A DNA stretch of 64,000 bases from JAOAFZ01 sp964412815. GTDB lineage: Bacteria > Patescibacteriota > Microgenomatia > UBA1406 > GWC2-37-13. The translations under genes and the position numbers were made by a program. Shown piece by piece: positions 42,675 to 51,484 of the stretch. How positions within the stretch are numbered: position 1 is the first letter of the stretch; every line of letters starts with the position of its first letter. The notes under the pieces were generated by a model that saw nothing but the letters and a program-made list of their open reading frames with translations, had not been told where the DNA came from and ran no database searches. The DNA is taken from positions 280,982-344,981 of the forward strand of contig CAYPQF010000021.1 in NCBI GenBank assembly GCA_964412815.1, in the 5' to 3' direction.

Positions 42675-43115
42675 ATGACCACGAACGTCACCAAGCCCAC
42701 GCACATGGCAGATCGGGACCCTGGTTTCCTGGTGTACCTCCTCTCTTACAGGGGGAAGCTATACGCCATTAGCAGAGGAGATAACATCACCCCCATCCCG
42801 GATGAGATGAATGTGGTGCGGGTGGGAACCGCACTCGGCAGCTTCATGACCCGCAACCAGCTCCCGCTGGGTGATCTGATGGACGAACTTGAGCTCGATG
42901 CGATCGAGCGAATATTCGTCAAGGCCCAGGTAGATATCTACTTCGGGGGAAGTGACTCAGCGGCCCTGTATCTGCCGGCTGGGGACACATCCATGGGAAG
43001 GCCGAGAGGCCTGAGGGTCGGTCTGATCATCGTGATCATAGCGCTGCTGGCAGCATTTGTTATTGCCGCAATCACGCTCGGGCCGTCGCTTCTGAACTCG
43101 GTTGCCACGCGTTAG
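42675..43115 (+). CDS. GC-rich protein with C-terminal membrane anchor
   Basis: 146 residues. The soluble N-terminal domain (about 15-100) includes KLYAISRGDNITPIPDEMNV. One C-terminal membrane segment (about 115-138) lies just before a short tail, so this is a tail-anchored topology. The family is not recognised. The leader has TATAAT (42623-42628), 46 nt before the ATG, and AAGGGAAGG as ribosome binding site. A long hairpin follows immediately after the stop. It is divergent from the acyltransferase-like gene, and both belong to the GC-rich set. Confidence 0.7.
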   Translation: MTTNVTKPTHMADRDPGFLVYLLSYRGKLYAISRGDNITPIPDEMNVVRVGTALGSFMTRNQLPLGDLMDELELDAIERIFVKAQVDIYFGGSDSAALYLPAGDTSMGRPRGLRVGLIIVIIALLAAFVIAAITLGPSLLNSVATR

Positions 43116-43156
43116 GAGGCAGAGTGGTGGGGGGGCACGCCCCCTCACCATGCCTC
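43116..43156 (+). terminator. Nested hairpin after 42675-43115
   Basis: GAGGC/GCCTC (43116-43120, 43152-43156) encloses GGTG/CACC and a GGGGG/CCCCC core around CAC. ATTTATAA follows. It is a likely terminator. Confidence 0.6.
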
Positions 43157-43233
43157 ATTTATAACAGATCCCATTCTCATAATAAAAACCCGTATTGTAT
43201 TTACTACAAAATACTATTGTGTTATACTATAGC

Positions 43234-44265
43234 ATGTCACAGAACCGCTACGATAATCCGCGAAATGAACATATTACCGCAGAAAAACTGCGCACCGATA
43301 CGTTGAGAGCAGAAATAACGCTCGGCCGAATGTTGAGTGGTTCAGGTCCTAATAGAATCTCAATTCATACCTATAATAACCAGCTAAGGAAAGCAAAAAA
43401 ACGCGCGTTAAGTTTTGAAGATAGTCTAAAACTTGCTGCCGCTGAAAGTCTCGCATTACAGGTGAGAAATCCGTCTCTTACCCGGTTTGACCCACGATTT
43501 GGAACTACCTACCGTTTATTCCGTACGCTTGAATTACAACGGGCCATCCCGCGCGATGCAAAAACACTGTTTGTTGGATCAGGGCTTTCTTCTGTTGAAG
43601 TAGCAGCTATGCATGTTCTTCCCCCTGAGCAGGATTTCGTGGCACTGGCGCTTGAAGCGGGCTTCTGGATCAATGCTGATCCTAAAAAAGGAGTAATAGG
43701 TGATCCGTCCATGCAACCAGCTGGTACCACTCCACCAGAATTTTATCAGACACACGCGCTGACCATAGATCCGGTAATTCCATCGGAATCAGCTGCTCAA
43801 CTGGCAGCAATTCAACAAACAACCGGCATGTTTACCCATCTTCAGATGTCCTATCAAGAGGCAGAGGAGGTAGTCTCGGAATATCAGCCTGACGTCGTAG
43901 TGATAAACCGTGCTGAACCAACAGCATACATGGGGATCTCAAATCCGCGCATCGGAGTACAGACACTTACCCCAGACTTTACCGCTTTCCTGGAAGCAAT
44001 GCAAAACCGGACACTACTGATGTCAATTGGTACCGGAAACATTACCACGACAGATTTTAGCGCGTTAACACAACGACTTCAATTGATGGATGCAACTGCT
44101 GCCTGGTTAAAAGCAGCCGGAAGAAAAGTGACTCATCGCGAACTTTTGATTGAACGGAAAAACGGTATCCCGAGTTTTCTGGGACATAACGAAAAACCAT
44201 TCAATTTTGCACATGCCTGTTTCGGAAATGCATCTGATCAGGTAGCGTATGTGCTGGCACAATAA
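43234..44265 (+). CDS. Hypothetical protein with Rossmann-like region
   Basis: 343 residues. TLFVGSGLSSVEVAAMHVL (about 112-130) resembles a glycine-rich nucleotide or AdoMet-binding turn. The later strand DVVVINRAEP and a C-terminal MSIGTGN fit a methyltransferase-like sheet. Key catalytic residues are not identifiable, so the enzyme call is tentative. TATACT (43223-43228) ends 5 nt before the ATG at 43234, which decides the start over a longer frame. Confidence 0.5.
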   Translation: MSQNRYDNPRNEHITAEKLRTDTLRAEITLGRMLSGSGPNRISIHTYNNQLRKAKKRALSFEDSLKLAAAESLALQVRNPSLTRFDPRFGTTYRLFRTLELQRAIPRDAKTLFVGSGLSSVEVAAMHVLPPEQDFVALALEAGFWINADPKKGVIGDPSMQPAGTTPPEFYQTHALTIDPVIPSESAAQLAAIQQTTGMFTHLQMSYQEAEEVVSEYQPDVVVINRAEPTAYMGISNPRIGVQTLTPDFTAFLEAMQNRTLLMSIGTGNITTTDFSALTQRLQLMDATAAWLKAAGRKVTHRELLIERKNGIPSFLGHNEKPFNFAHACFGNASDQVAYVLAQ

Positions 44266-44334
44266 CGCTACATCCGTTTACACTGGTATCAGAGCCTACT
44301 TTTGTATTATGATATACCCTAAGTACACCCTGGT

Positions 44335-45108
44335 ATGTCAAACTCAAAACATGGTTTTCATCTACTGAGTATATTTTTAGCAACCTTCTGTCTCCTGTAT
44401 GCGGCATCTGCATTTGTATTCTGGGTCTACGAAAACATCAATCAGTACACCACTGAATCGGCATTAATGAAAACATATATTGCCACACATGAAACAACTC
44501 TGCACGAAGATATTTTTGGCAACGCATTCGAGACCGGAGAGTTTTGTGAAACCATCCCCAACACCCGGGAAAAGGAGTATTGCCATTCAGAGTTGAGCAG
44601 GGAACTGGCAATACGGATTCAGGAAGAAGAACTGGTACATCAAACCTGGCCGCATGATCTGTTTTTTGTAAAAAAAGAGGGGAGTAACTACCGTTCTCTG
44701 GACTGGTCCGGACAGCTGAAAGATATTACCGTGCAAACCAACACGTATCTGCTTGAGTCCCGTGCTCCCTATGTAGCTAAATTTTTTTCCCGTAACTGTC
44801 GTTTTTTTCAGCGATATGGAACGTCACCTTTTTACTGTGAGGTGTATGAGGCAATACAACTGAAGAATAATGATGTTGGATATATCGTTCGGGTAATCCC
44901 CCTGACTGAAGAGACATGGTTTCCTTTTTTTATCGTAATGCCCCTCTTTGGATTGCTTTTTACCATTCCGCAGCTTACCGAACTCCAAGCGGAAGGATGG
45001 ATCTTCTTCTGGATGTCTTTTGCTTTTGTCACCGGACCATTGCTGGGCGCAATGATTGTGACCGTGAGGTATCACCTGCAATGGAACTACCGGAAACACT
45101 CTAAGTGA
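44335..45108 (+). CDS. Membrane protein of unknown function
   Basis: 257 residues. One N-terminal membrane segment (about 8-30) is followed by an extracytoplasmic domain of about 160 residues with several Cys. Two C-terminal membrane segments (about 196-215 and 220-243) end in a basic tail. The family is not recognised. TATACC and TACACC boxes lie upstream. It directly precedes the broken LamG gene, whose frame can be read back into the end of this gene. Confidence 0.55.
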   Translation: MSNSKHGFHLLSIFLATFCLLYAASAFVFWVYENINQYTTESALMKTYIATHETTLHEDIFGNAFETGEFCETIPNTREKEYCHSELSRELAIRIQEEELVHQTWPHDLFFVKKEGSNYRSLDWSGQLKDITVQTNTYLLESRAPYVAKFFSRNCRFFQRYGTSPFYCEVYEAIQLKNNDVGYIVRVIPLTEETWFPFFIVMPLFGLLFTIPQLTELQAEGWIFFWMSFAFVTGPLLGAMIVTVRYHLQWNYRKHSK

Positions 45109-45196
45109 CCGGGGTAAGATTTTCTCCAGTCCGTTTTTACTGTTATTTGTTGAGTACTTCGTTTCTCTTACCAATACGGGCGATACCACGTTTTAT

Positions 45197-46003
45197 ATGT
45201 ACTACAACAATCCTACTGCGGTAAACGGTGAGGCAGGCGCATCAGCGGTATTTGATTCCGGAAGCTATGAAATCAGATATGATCTTTCGGAAGACCCGGG
45301 AGGCACTTCTCCCCAGTTTATTGACAGTACCATTCCGGCAAACAGCGGTATTTCTCTCGGATTAGGAACGATAGACCGTTTTGTAGGCGGAATCGGGTAC
45401 GCACTCCAGTTTGGAGGAAACGACCAGATTACTACCACAACCAGTTATAATAATCCAACCGTCTTTACCGTGGAGATGCTCTTTAAAACAACAGATACCG
45501 GACAACTCTTGTTTAGTTTTGGCAATAGCTCAAGCGGACAGAGTAATAGCCATGACCGGAAAGCGTTTCTGCTGGGAGATGGGAAGATTCGATTTGGTAC
45601 CTGGATTGGGAGCTTTAATACTGCTACCTCAACCGGATCTTATAATGACGGCAACTGGCATCATCTGGCCGCCGCGCTGGATGGATCGGGTGTACGGCTT
45701 TATATCGATGGACAGCTGGTGGGTTCCACCGCAACTCCGGGCGCAGAAAGTTACACGGGTTGGTGGAAATTTGGAAGAGAAAACAACTGGGATGGAACCG
45801 GCGACTATACCGGACAGATGGATGAATTGCGCATCTCCAATCAAGCTCTGTCAATAGGTCAGATTCAAACCAATTATTACAATCAGATACTCCCGTCATC
45901 ACAATATGCCATAAACGAAGCTGAGACGTTTCAACCGAGTGGCAGTTTTGAAATTAACCGCGGAGTCGAGATTGGACCAGGAGTGGAGATCAACGCGCAG
46001 TAA
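45197..46003 (+). pseudogene. 5'-truncated DUF2341/LamG-type surface protein
   Basis: 268 codons. The start of the frame reads as the end of a DUF2341-like domain (TTFYMYYNNPTAVNGEAG, with the first ATG in its middle). A complete LamG/concanavalin-like domain (about 75-215) follows, with FTVEMLFKTTDTGQLLFSFG and the ending MDELRISNQALSIGQI. These are normally secreted carbohydrate- or adhesion-related proteins, but no signal peptide exists here and no clear promoter precedes it. The frame stays open further upstream into the neighbouring gene. It is probably a remnant, though an internal start making a cytoplasmic fragment cannot be excluded. Confidence 0.55.
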
Positions 46004-46055
46004 TTGCTCATTCTCTGTTGCAATGAAACAGGATACTGCTGTACTATTTAAGGAG

Positions 46056-48425
46056 ATGAGGTACGTATCCTTTTTAACTACTCTTACCTGTTTTGTGTTG
46101 TGCTCTCTCCTCATATCTTCACCTGTTTCCGCCCAGTCTACACCTGTTAAAATCATGCCGCTCGGAGATTCTATTACCGAAATCGGCAGCGCGTACCGGT
46201 ACGAACTGTACTGTAAACTGCGAAAAAACGGCTATAACGTAGACTTTGTCGGCAGTAGCCAGTGGCCGTGGGATGCATCCCAGTGTTCAGCTGAAGGAAC
46301 GAGTCTGCCAAACATTCCGTTTGATACCAATCAGGAAGGTCATTCCGGCTGGACCACCGGCGGCATTGCGGGCAAGATCCGTGGCTGGATGGAGTCTTAT
46401 CGGCCGGACATCGTACTGGTCCATGTAGGCACCAATGACGTTCTGGGATCGCCCTGGTCACACATCTACGATGATCAGTGGGGCAATAAAGGGGCATACA
46501 CCTATCTGACTTCGATCATTAAAGATATCCGTACGGTCAATCCGAATGCAACTATTCTGCTTGCTACCACAATCCCGGTTCATCGTTCGGTACAAAACTC
46601 CAATGCAACTGTAACCTCTGCAGACCTAACGACTATGATCGAACGGGTCTATAATGAACAGAAAAACGATTCCCGCTCCAGGCTGATTTTGGTAGACCAT
46701 TATCGATCCGGATTTGATTCAGGCCCGGGACAAAATCCAGCAAAACCATCTGAACTCAGTTGTTCCTATGGCAAACACACCTACGACTGTATCCATCCAA
46801 ACGCCGCAGGAGGAATCTATATGGCAAATACCTGGTATCAGTCTCTGAAACCGGTTTTGGACGGGGGTACCGTACCACAGCAAACCGGACCGCAGCCATC
46901 AGGCGTTCAGCCTACCAGTGTTCAACCCACCGCTACACCTGCTCCCACCAAAACACCGGTTCCCACTATCAAGCCAACGGCAAATCCTTCACCACAACCA
47001 GGAAGCATCAGTATGAAAGGCCTGAAAGTACAGGGAAACTCCATCGTTAATGACGCAGGACAGGCAATACGATTAATAGGAGTTAACCGTTCGGGCACCG
47101 AATATTCCTGTATTGGCGGCAACGGGATGTCAGGAACTCCATGGGGTATTTTTGAAGATCATGGAGATATGAATGCATTTATAAAAGGACTACAAAGCTG
47201 GAATATCAATACCGTGCGGGTACCTCTGAACGAGACCTGCTGGCTGGGGTATCAGCCGGATACCAGAACCAATATCAGTAGTGATCCTGCACAGCAAAAG
47301 CTGTATCTGGAACAGTATCAGAAGTTTTCAGGAGAAAATTATCGCAAAGCAATTGAAGAATATGTCACCGCGCTCACCAATAATGGCTTCGCGGTGATTC
47401 TAGAGATTCACTGGACAGCGCCGGGTAAGTTTTTAGCTCGTGGTCAATCTCCCATGTTGAATCGGGAAAACTCTATCCCCGCATGGCGAGATATTGCAAC
47501 GCGCTTCAAAAACAACTCATCGGTAATCTTTGATTTACATAATGAACCGTACCATTCATGGAATAATACAGAGGTAAATTCCGCCCCTGAATCGTGGAAA
47601 TGCTGGAAAGAGGGGACTCTCTCTACCGACCCGCAGAACAAAGAGCAGTGTATTGGCATGGGTGAGTGGTGGGACCAGAACGGCAATGCCTTTAATAACC
47701 GACAGGCTGTAGTCTATCAGGTAGCCGGCATGGATGAGCTGGTACAGACCGTCCGGTCGACCGGTGCTTCCAATATCATCATGCTGGGAGGACTGGGCTA
47801 TGCAAACAACCTGTCCCGCTGGTACGAATACAAACCGGCTGATACCAATCTTGCAGCTTCGTGGCATATCTACAACTTTAATGTGGACTGCACCTCGGTG
47901 GAATGCTGGAACACCACGATGACCGATCTTGCGGCAAAGGTACCACTCGTAGTAGGAGAAGTCGGCATGTCAAAAAAAGACTGGCAGGGAAAGGATCTGC
48001 CACAAGACTTTCTCCAGAAGTTTATTCCGTTCCTGGATTCTCAAAAAATCCACTATCTGGCCTGGACCTGGAACTTATGGGGATGCGATGGCTTCCAGTT
48101 AATTCAGGATCTGTCAGGAAAAGTGCTTTCCGGCTGTACCAATGCAGAACAGATCTATGCCTCTATGCAAAACAGTATTGCTACTTCCAAACCACCGGGT
48201 CCGGGCACTCCCACCAGTACCCCTGCACAACAAACGGTAACCCCTGTTCCAACCATCTGTCTTTCCAAGGCACGGGGTGATGCAAACTGTGACGGAAAAA
48301 TCAGTCTGGCGGATTTTGAGATGCTCCGGCGGGAACTCACCTCAAAACAGGGAACTCAGGCGGATTTTGATAAAAACGGAGTAGTGGATAGTGAAGATTA
48401 CTCAATTTGGGTACTGAACTTTTAA
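46056..48425 (+). CDS. Secreted SGNH esterase - GH5 glycosidase - dockerin enzyme
   Basis: 789 residues. Signal peptide about 1-27. The SGNH/GDSL esterase domain (30-265) has MPLGDSITE (Ser39), GTND (125-128) and DCIHP (Asp244, His247), close to acetylxylan-type esterases. Thr/Pro linker 275-315. The GH5 domain (318-705) has acid/base FDLHNEP (Glu497) and nucleophile VVGEVG (Glu635). A second linker leads to a C-terminal dockerin-like module (735-789) with GDANCDGKISLADFEML and ADFDKNGVVDSEDYSIW. Together it would deacetylate and cut a beta-glycan and dock to a cohesin. The ATG 46056 follows a TACTAT box by 8 nt; ATG 46023 is an alternative. The cohesin-like gene starts 2 nt after the stop codon. 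Confidence 0.88.
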   Translation: MRYVSFLTTLTCFVLCSLLISSPVSAQSTPVKIMPLGDSITEIGSAYRYELYCKLRKNGYNVDFVGSSQWPWDASQCSAEGTSLPNIPFDTNQEGHSGWTTGGIAGKIRGWMESYRPDIVLVHVGTNDVLGSPWSHIYDDQWGNKGAYTYLTSIIKDIRTVNPNATILLATTIPVHRSVQNSNATVTSADLTTMIERVYNEQKNDSRSRLILVDHYRSGFDSGPGQNPAKPSELSCSYGKHTYDCIHPNAAGGIYMANTWYQSLKPVLDGGTVPQQTGPQPSGVQPTSVQPTATPAPTKTPVPTIKPTANPSPQPGSISMKGLKVQGNSIVNDAGQAIRLIGVNRSGTEYSCIGGNGMSGTPWGIFEDHGDMNAFIKGLQSWNINTVRVPLNETCWLGYQPDTRTNISSDPAQQKLYLEQYQKFSGENYRKAIEEYVTALTNNGFAVILEIHWTAPGKFLARGQSPMLNRENSIPAWRDIATRFKNNSSVIFDLHNEPYHSWNNTEVNSAPESWKCWKEGTLSTDPQNKEQCIGMGEWWDQNGNAFNNRQAVVYQVAGMDELVQTVRSTGASNIIMLGGLGYANNLSRWYEYKPADTNLAASWHIYNFNVDCTSVECWNTTMTDLAAKVPLVVGEVGMSKKDWQGKDLPQDFLQKFIPFLDSQKIHYLAWTWNLWGCDGFQLIQDLSGKVLSGCTNAEQIYASMQNSIATSKPPGPGTPTSTPAQQTVTPVPTICLSKARGDANCDGKISLADFEMLRRELTSKQGTQADFDKNGVVDSEDYSIWVLNF

Positions 48426-48426
48426 G

Positions 48427-49947
48427 ATGAATACCATAACCCGAACCATTGCCGGCGTGCTGGGAATTGCAGCCATTGTGACCACGGTGATTGCCGTTAA
48501 TATGGTCTCTGATTCGCGTGCCTCTGCCTCTACCGCGACTATCAGCTTTACGCCGGAAACCAAGACGGTACAGCCGCTCGAAACTTTTGATGTCACCTTT
48601 TCGCTGGCCACAGCAGCAACCGCGGCAAATGCAGGCTTTTCGGGGGCACAGTTCACGCTCCGGTTTGACGAAGGCAACGCGGGCGTTGTTGATTTACTGG
48701 GACCATCGGATGGGGGGAAACTCGTTGTCACCGCATCAAATATGGTCATGATCCGTGAACTAAAGCGAGGAACTGATGAGAAAGGGAAGTACGCGACATT
48801 TACGGTTGCAGTTCCTCCGGATACTGCGCAACTTCAGAAAACAGCGACATTTACGTTGCCGTTTAAATCGTTAAAGGCAGGAACTACGCAAATTCAGATT
48901 GATACAACCAGCACTGAAGTGTCAGGGAATACCGGTCAGGCAGATTTAACGTATGCGGTAACACAGAAACAGCCGTTTACTTTGACTTCAGGAAATACAG
49001 CACCAGCAGACAACTATACTGTTTCCGGAACTGTTACCCCAAATACGGTGCTCATTGGAAGTCCGGTCATGGCATCCGTAACCATTACCGCACCTCAGGC
49101 CATTACCGGCATTATCGACCTGGAGATTTATAACGCGAATAACGAAAAAGTGTATCAGGAGTTCTTTACAGATCAGCAATTAATTGCCGGACAAGCGAAA
49201 ACAGTAACCAGTACCTGGCAAACGGGTTCAACTCCGGCAGGCACCTATACCGTAAAGGCAGGAGTATTCTCTTCAGACTGGCAACAGCTCTATCACTGGT
49301 CTGATACGGTGACAACGTTTACCATTACCAATGCGATTACCGTCGCACCTACCAAGGTACCAACGGTTGCACCGACAAGAAAAGTAACGGTTCGACCTTC
49401 TAAAACTCCTCGGCCAACCAGGACACCAATGCCGACAAAAACACCACGGCCAAGCCGTACACCGGTGCCATCAAAAACTCCAGTAGCTACAAAACCGCCC
49501 GCAGGAGAAACTTTTATCAAAGGAGTTAACCTGAACGGTCCCGCTGTCACCATTGGAGGGCGTACCTGGTCAGGCAGTTCGGATACCAGTGTAGTTGCTC
49601 AAAAGCATCCTTTTAACATCAGTTGGATGGCGTTTAGCAACACCACTCCCGACGAACTCAAACAGATGCTGGGTGTGGGGTACTGGGGTGGTCCCATCTC
49701 TATCTCAAATCTGTCACCGGGAACCTACTCCGTGTACATTTATCTCCGTGAAGATGACGGGAATGTATCGATTAACTTCTTATTGCAGGGACAGCAGGTT
49801 GCCACCAATGTGCAAAGTGGCGCACCAGGCAGCTGGCAAAAACTGGGACCGTATAATGCGACTGTTGACACTTCGGGCACGCTGACCATCTCCACTACAG
49901 GCGGCGCGGCACTGATTAGCGGCGTTGAGATATACAAAGCGCAGTAA
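48427..49947 (+). CDS. Cohesin-like protein with carbohydrate-binding-like modules
   Basis: 506 residues. N-terminal export signal or anchor about 1-36. The first domain (about 37-190) has the cohesin-type layout: TISFTPETKTVQPLETFDVT, then FSGAQFTLRFDE and a late FKSLKAGTTQIQI strand. The second, beta-rich domain (about 200-310) resembles CARDB/fibronectin-like modules. A basic Thr/Pro linker (310-365) follows, then a malectin/CBM-like jelly roll (366-506; GTYSVYIYLREDDGNVSINF). It starts 2 nt after the dockerin enzyme gene, so they are cotranscribed. I infer a one-cohesin anchoring protein that binds dockerin enzymes to the cell or substrate. Cohesin identity needs structure-based comparison. 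Confidence 0.65.
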   Translation: MNTITRTIAGVLGIAAIVTTVIAVNMVSDSRASASTATISFTPETKTVQPLETFDVTFSLATAATAANAGFSGAQFTLRFDEGNAGVVDLLGPSDGGKLVVTASNMVMIRELKRGTDEKGKYATFTVAVPPDTAQLQKTATFTLPFKSLKAGTTQIQIDTTSTEVSGNTGQADLTYAVTQKQPFTLTSGNTAPADNYTVSGTVTPNTVLIGSPVMASVTITAPQAITGIIDLEIYNANNEKVYQEFFTDQQLIAGQAKTVTSTWQTGSTPAGTYTVKAGVFSSDWQQLYHWSDTVTTFTITNAITVAPTKVPTVAPTRKVTVRPSKTPRPTRTPMPTKTPRPSRTPVPSKTPVATKPPAGETFIKGVNLNGPAVTIGGRTWSGSSDTSVVAQKHPFNISWMAFSNTTPDELKQMLGVGYWGGPISISNLSPGTYSVYIYLREDDGNVSINFLLQGQQVATNVQSGAPGSWQKLGPYNATVDTSGTLTISTTGGAALISGVEIYKAQ

Positions 49948-49988
49948 TTGTAACGAAAAAAGTTTCTGTGCTATACTACACGCTATCT

Positions 49989-50369
49989 ATGCCATCCCTG
50001 GAAACATTTGTTCATAAAAAACTCCATATAGAAGATCCAACAGTACTGGGGCCGGTAGTTGAGTTTCCGGTTGCAATCGACCAGATGATCTCGACCAGAC
50101 CTTACTTAATACAACGACGATACGCAGGAATTAAACGTCGTGCATCACGCAGTATGCCAGATGTAATCAACTGTATAGATACCACGCAAGGAGTGGATGA
50201 ATTTTACGTAATAGACGGACATCATAAATCTCGCAGGGCATATGACACAGGGGAGACACATTTTGATTCACGCGTTCTGATCACCGAAATTCCAGAGATA
50301 CGCGTCTACCTTTCGACAATTGCTCATGGGTTGCTTATCGCACTGGAGATCGAAGATGTATGGTGGTGA
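49989..50369 (+). CDS. Small ParB/Srx-like protein
   Basis: 126 residues from ATG 49989. EFYVIDGHHKSRRAYDTGE matches the core of ParB-N/sulfiredoxin-like domains (V-x-D-G-H-H-R plus helix), which hydrolyse nucleotides or bind DNA in various settings. The preceding PDVINCIDTTQGVDE fits the strand before it. Function is unknown. TATACT (49972-49977) lies 11 nt before the start, chosen over a short extension that would read through the promoter. Confidence 0.5.
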   Translation: MPSLETFVHKKLHIEDPTVLGPVVEFPVAIDQMISTRPYLIQRRYAGIKRRASRSMPDVINCIDTTQGVDEFYVIDGHHKSRRAYDTGETHFDSRVLITEIPEIRVYLSTIAHGLLIALEIEDVWW

Positions 50370-50392
50370 AGAGTAAAAGAGACTGAAATATG

Positions 50393-50464
50393 AGCGGGGT
50401 AGGGGACTTGAACCCCTGACCTTCTCTTTGGAAAAGAGACATTCTACCACTGAACTAACCCCGC
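50393..50464 (-). tRNA. tRNA-Gly(TCC)
   Basis: 72 nt. The acceptor GCGGGGT pairs with ACCCCGC. The D-arm begins TAGTTCAGTGGTAGA, the anticodon loop is TTTCCAA (TCC), and the T-arm is AGGGG TTCAAGT CCCCT. The discriminator is T. CCA is not encoded. Confidence 0.96.
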
Positions 50465-50498
50465 GGTACATACTATTATACCTGAAAATGCAGATTTC

Positions 50499-51431
50499 TC
50501 AAGTTTGATCGAGTAGTGCCGGTAACTCTTCAGAGTCCGGGAAGGTAGCAGCTTCGGCACGTGCTGCAAGGGCCGGACCAACCATCTCGTCGGGTAACGG
50601 CGTCATCGCATAACCACGGCGGGGATCAGTTAACTCAAGCGTAGTTATGACCGATTCTGCAATCCCGATCCGCTCCTGTAACAATTTTCCAACTTCGAGT
50701 TGTAACAGCATCGGATGACGGTTAAGAATCAGTTTGGTAGCTTCTACAATTCCAAACAGCGCTGATGCATCTTTATAATCAAGATCTGCCAGAGAAATCA
50801 TCGGTTTTTCTTTCTTTCCAGTTACTCTTTCTTTTTCCTTTGCGCGTGCTACAAACTCCGATACAGTCAGCGGTATCTGGAGATGAGTATTCATTTCGTG
50901 ATAGAGTAAACGGACCATGCCCGTAACTTTGGCAATCTCCGGGCTATTGCGGAGCATCTCTATGTGGGCAAGGTATTCTTTGGCTTTTTCTCGGTAACTG
51001 GAAGGAATCTCTTCTGAGATAGCAACCGATTTAACTTGCTCAATCGTCTTATCCGCGACATGTACTTTCTTAAACACTTCCATAAATGGCTGGAGCAAGC
51101 TGGTCAATTTGGCATCCAGTTTACCGATGGGAATAACGGCAGCATGTGCAGGTCGACGCTCACCAGCTTTCTGAATACCGATAATCAGGTCGTTATTTGG
51201 ATCGATTAACTTGTTACGGTAGGCTTCTTCTGCATGCCCGGGATTGATAAAGAACTCACCCCGGTTGAGCGGAAAGTGAGAGTCGTGATAGATCGTTTGG
51301 AGCGGAACTTCTGAAAGATGCGCATAGGTGGTTTGAGAAGCTTCTTCGGGCGGAGCAGTAGTTCCCATCCTTTCCCATTCTTCGTTGGTGACCGGTTCAG
51401 GTGGAGGAAATAGAGGGGTATTTTCAACCAT
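50499..51431 (-). CDS. Hypothetical helical protein
   Basis: 310 residues, mostly helical, no membrane segment or known motif. I do not recognise the family. TATAAT on the minus strand leaves 6 nt before the ATG at 51431, a clear leaderless start. It is the first minus-strand gene after the tRNA. Confidence 0.6.
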   Translation of the reverse strand: MVENTPLFPPPEPVTNEEWERMGTTAPPEEASQTTYAHLSEVPLQTIYHDSHFPLNRGEFFINPGHAEEAYRNKLIDPNNDLIIGIQKAGERRPAHAAVIPIGKLDAKLTSLLQPFMEVFKKVHVADKTIEQVKSVAISEEIPSSYREKAKEYLAHIEMLRNSPEIAKVTGMVRLLYHEMNTHLQIPLTVSEFVARAKEKERVTGKKEKPMISLADLDYKDASALFGIVEATKLILNRHPMLLQLEVGKLLQERIGIAESVITTLELTDPRRGYAMTPLPDEMVGPALAARAEAATFPDSEELPALLDQT

Positions 51432-51484
51432 TCATTTATTATAAATCACCAGTACGCTGTAATTCAACGCAAGACAGAATGCGG

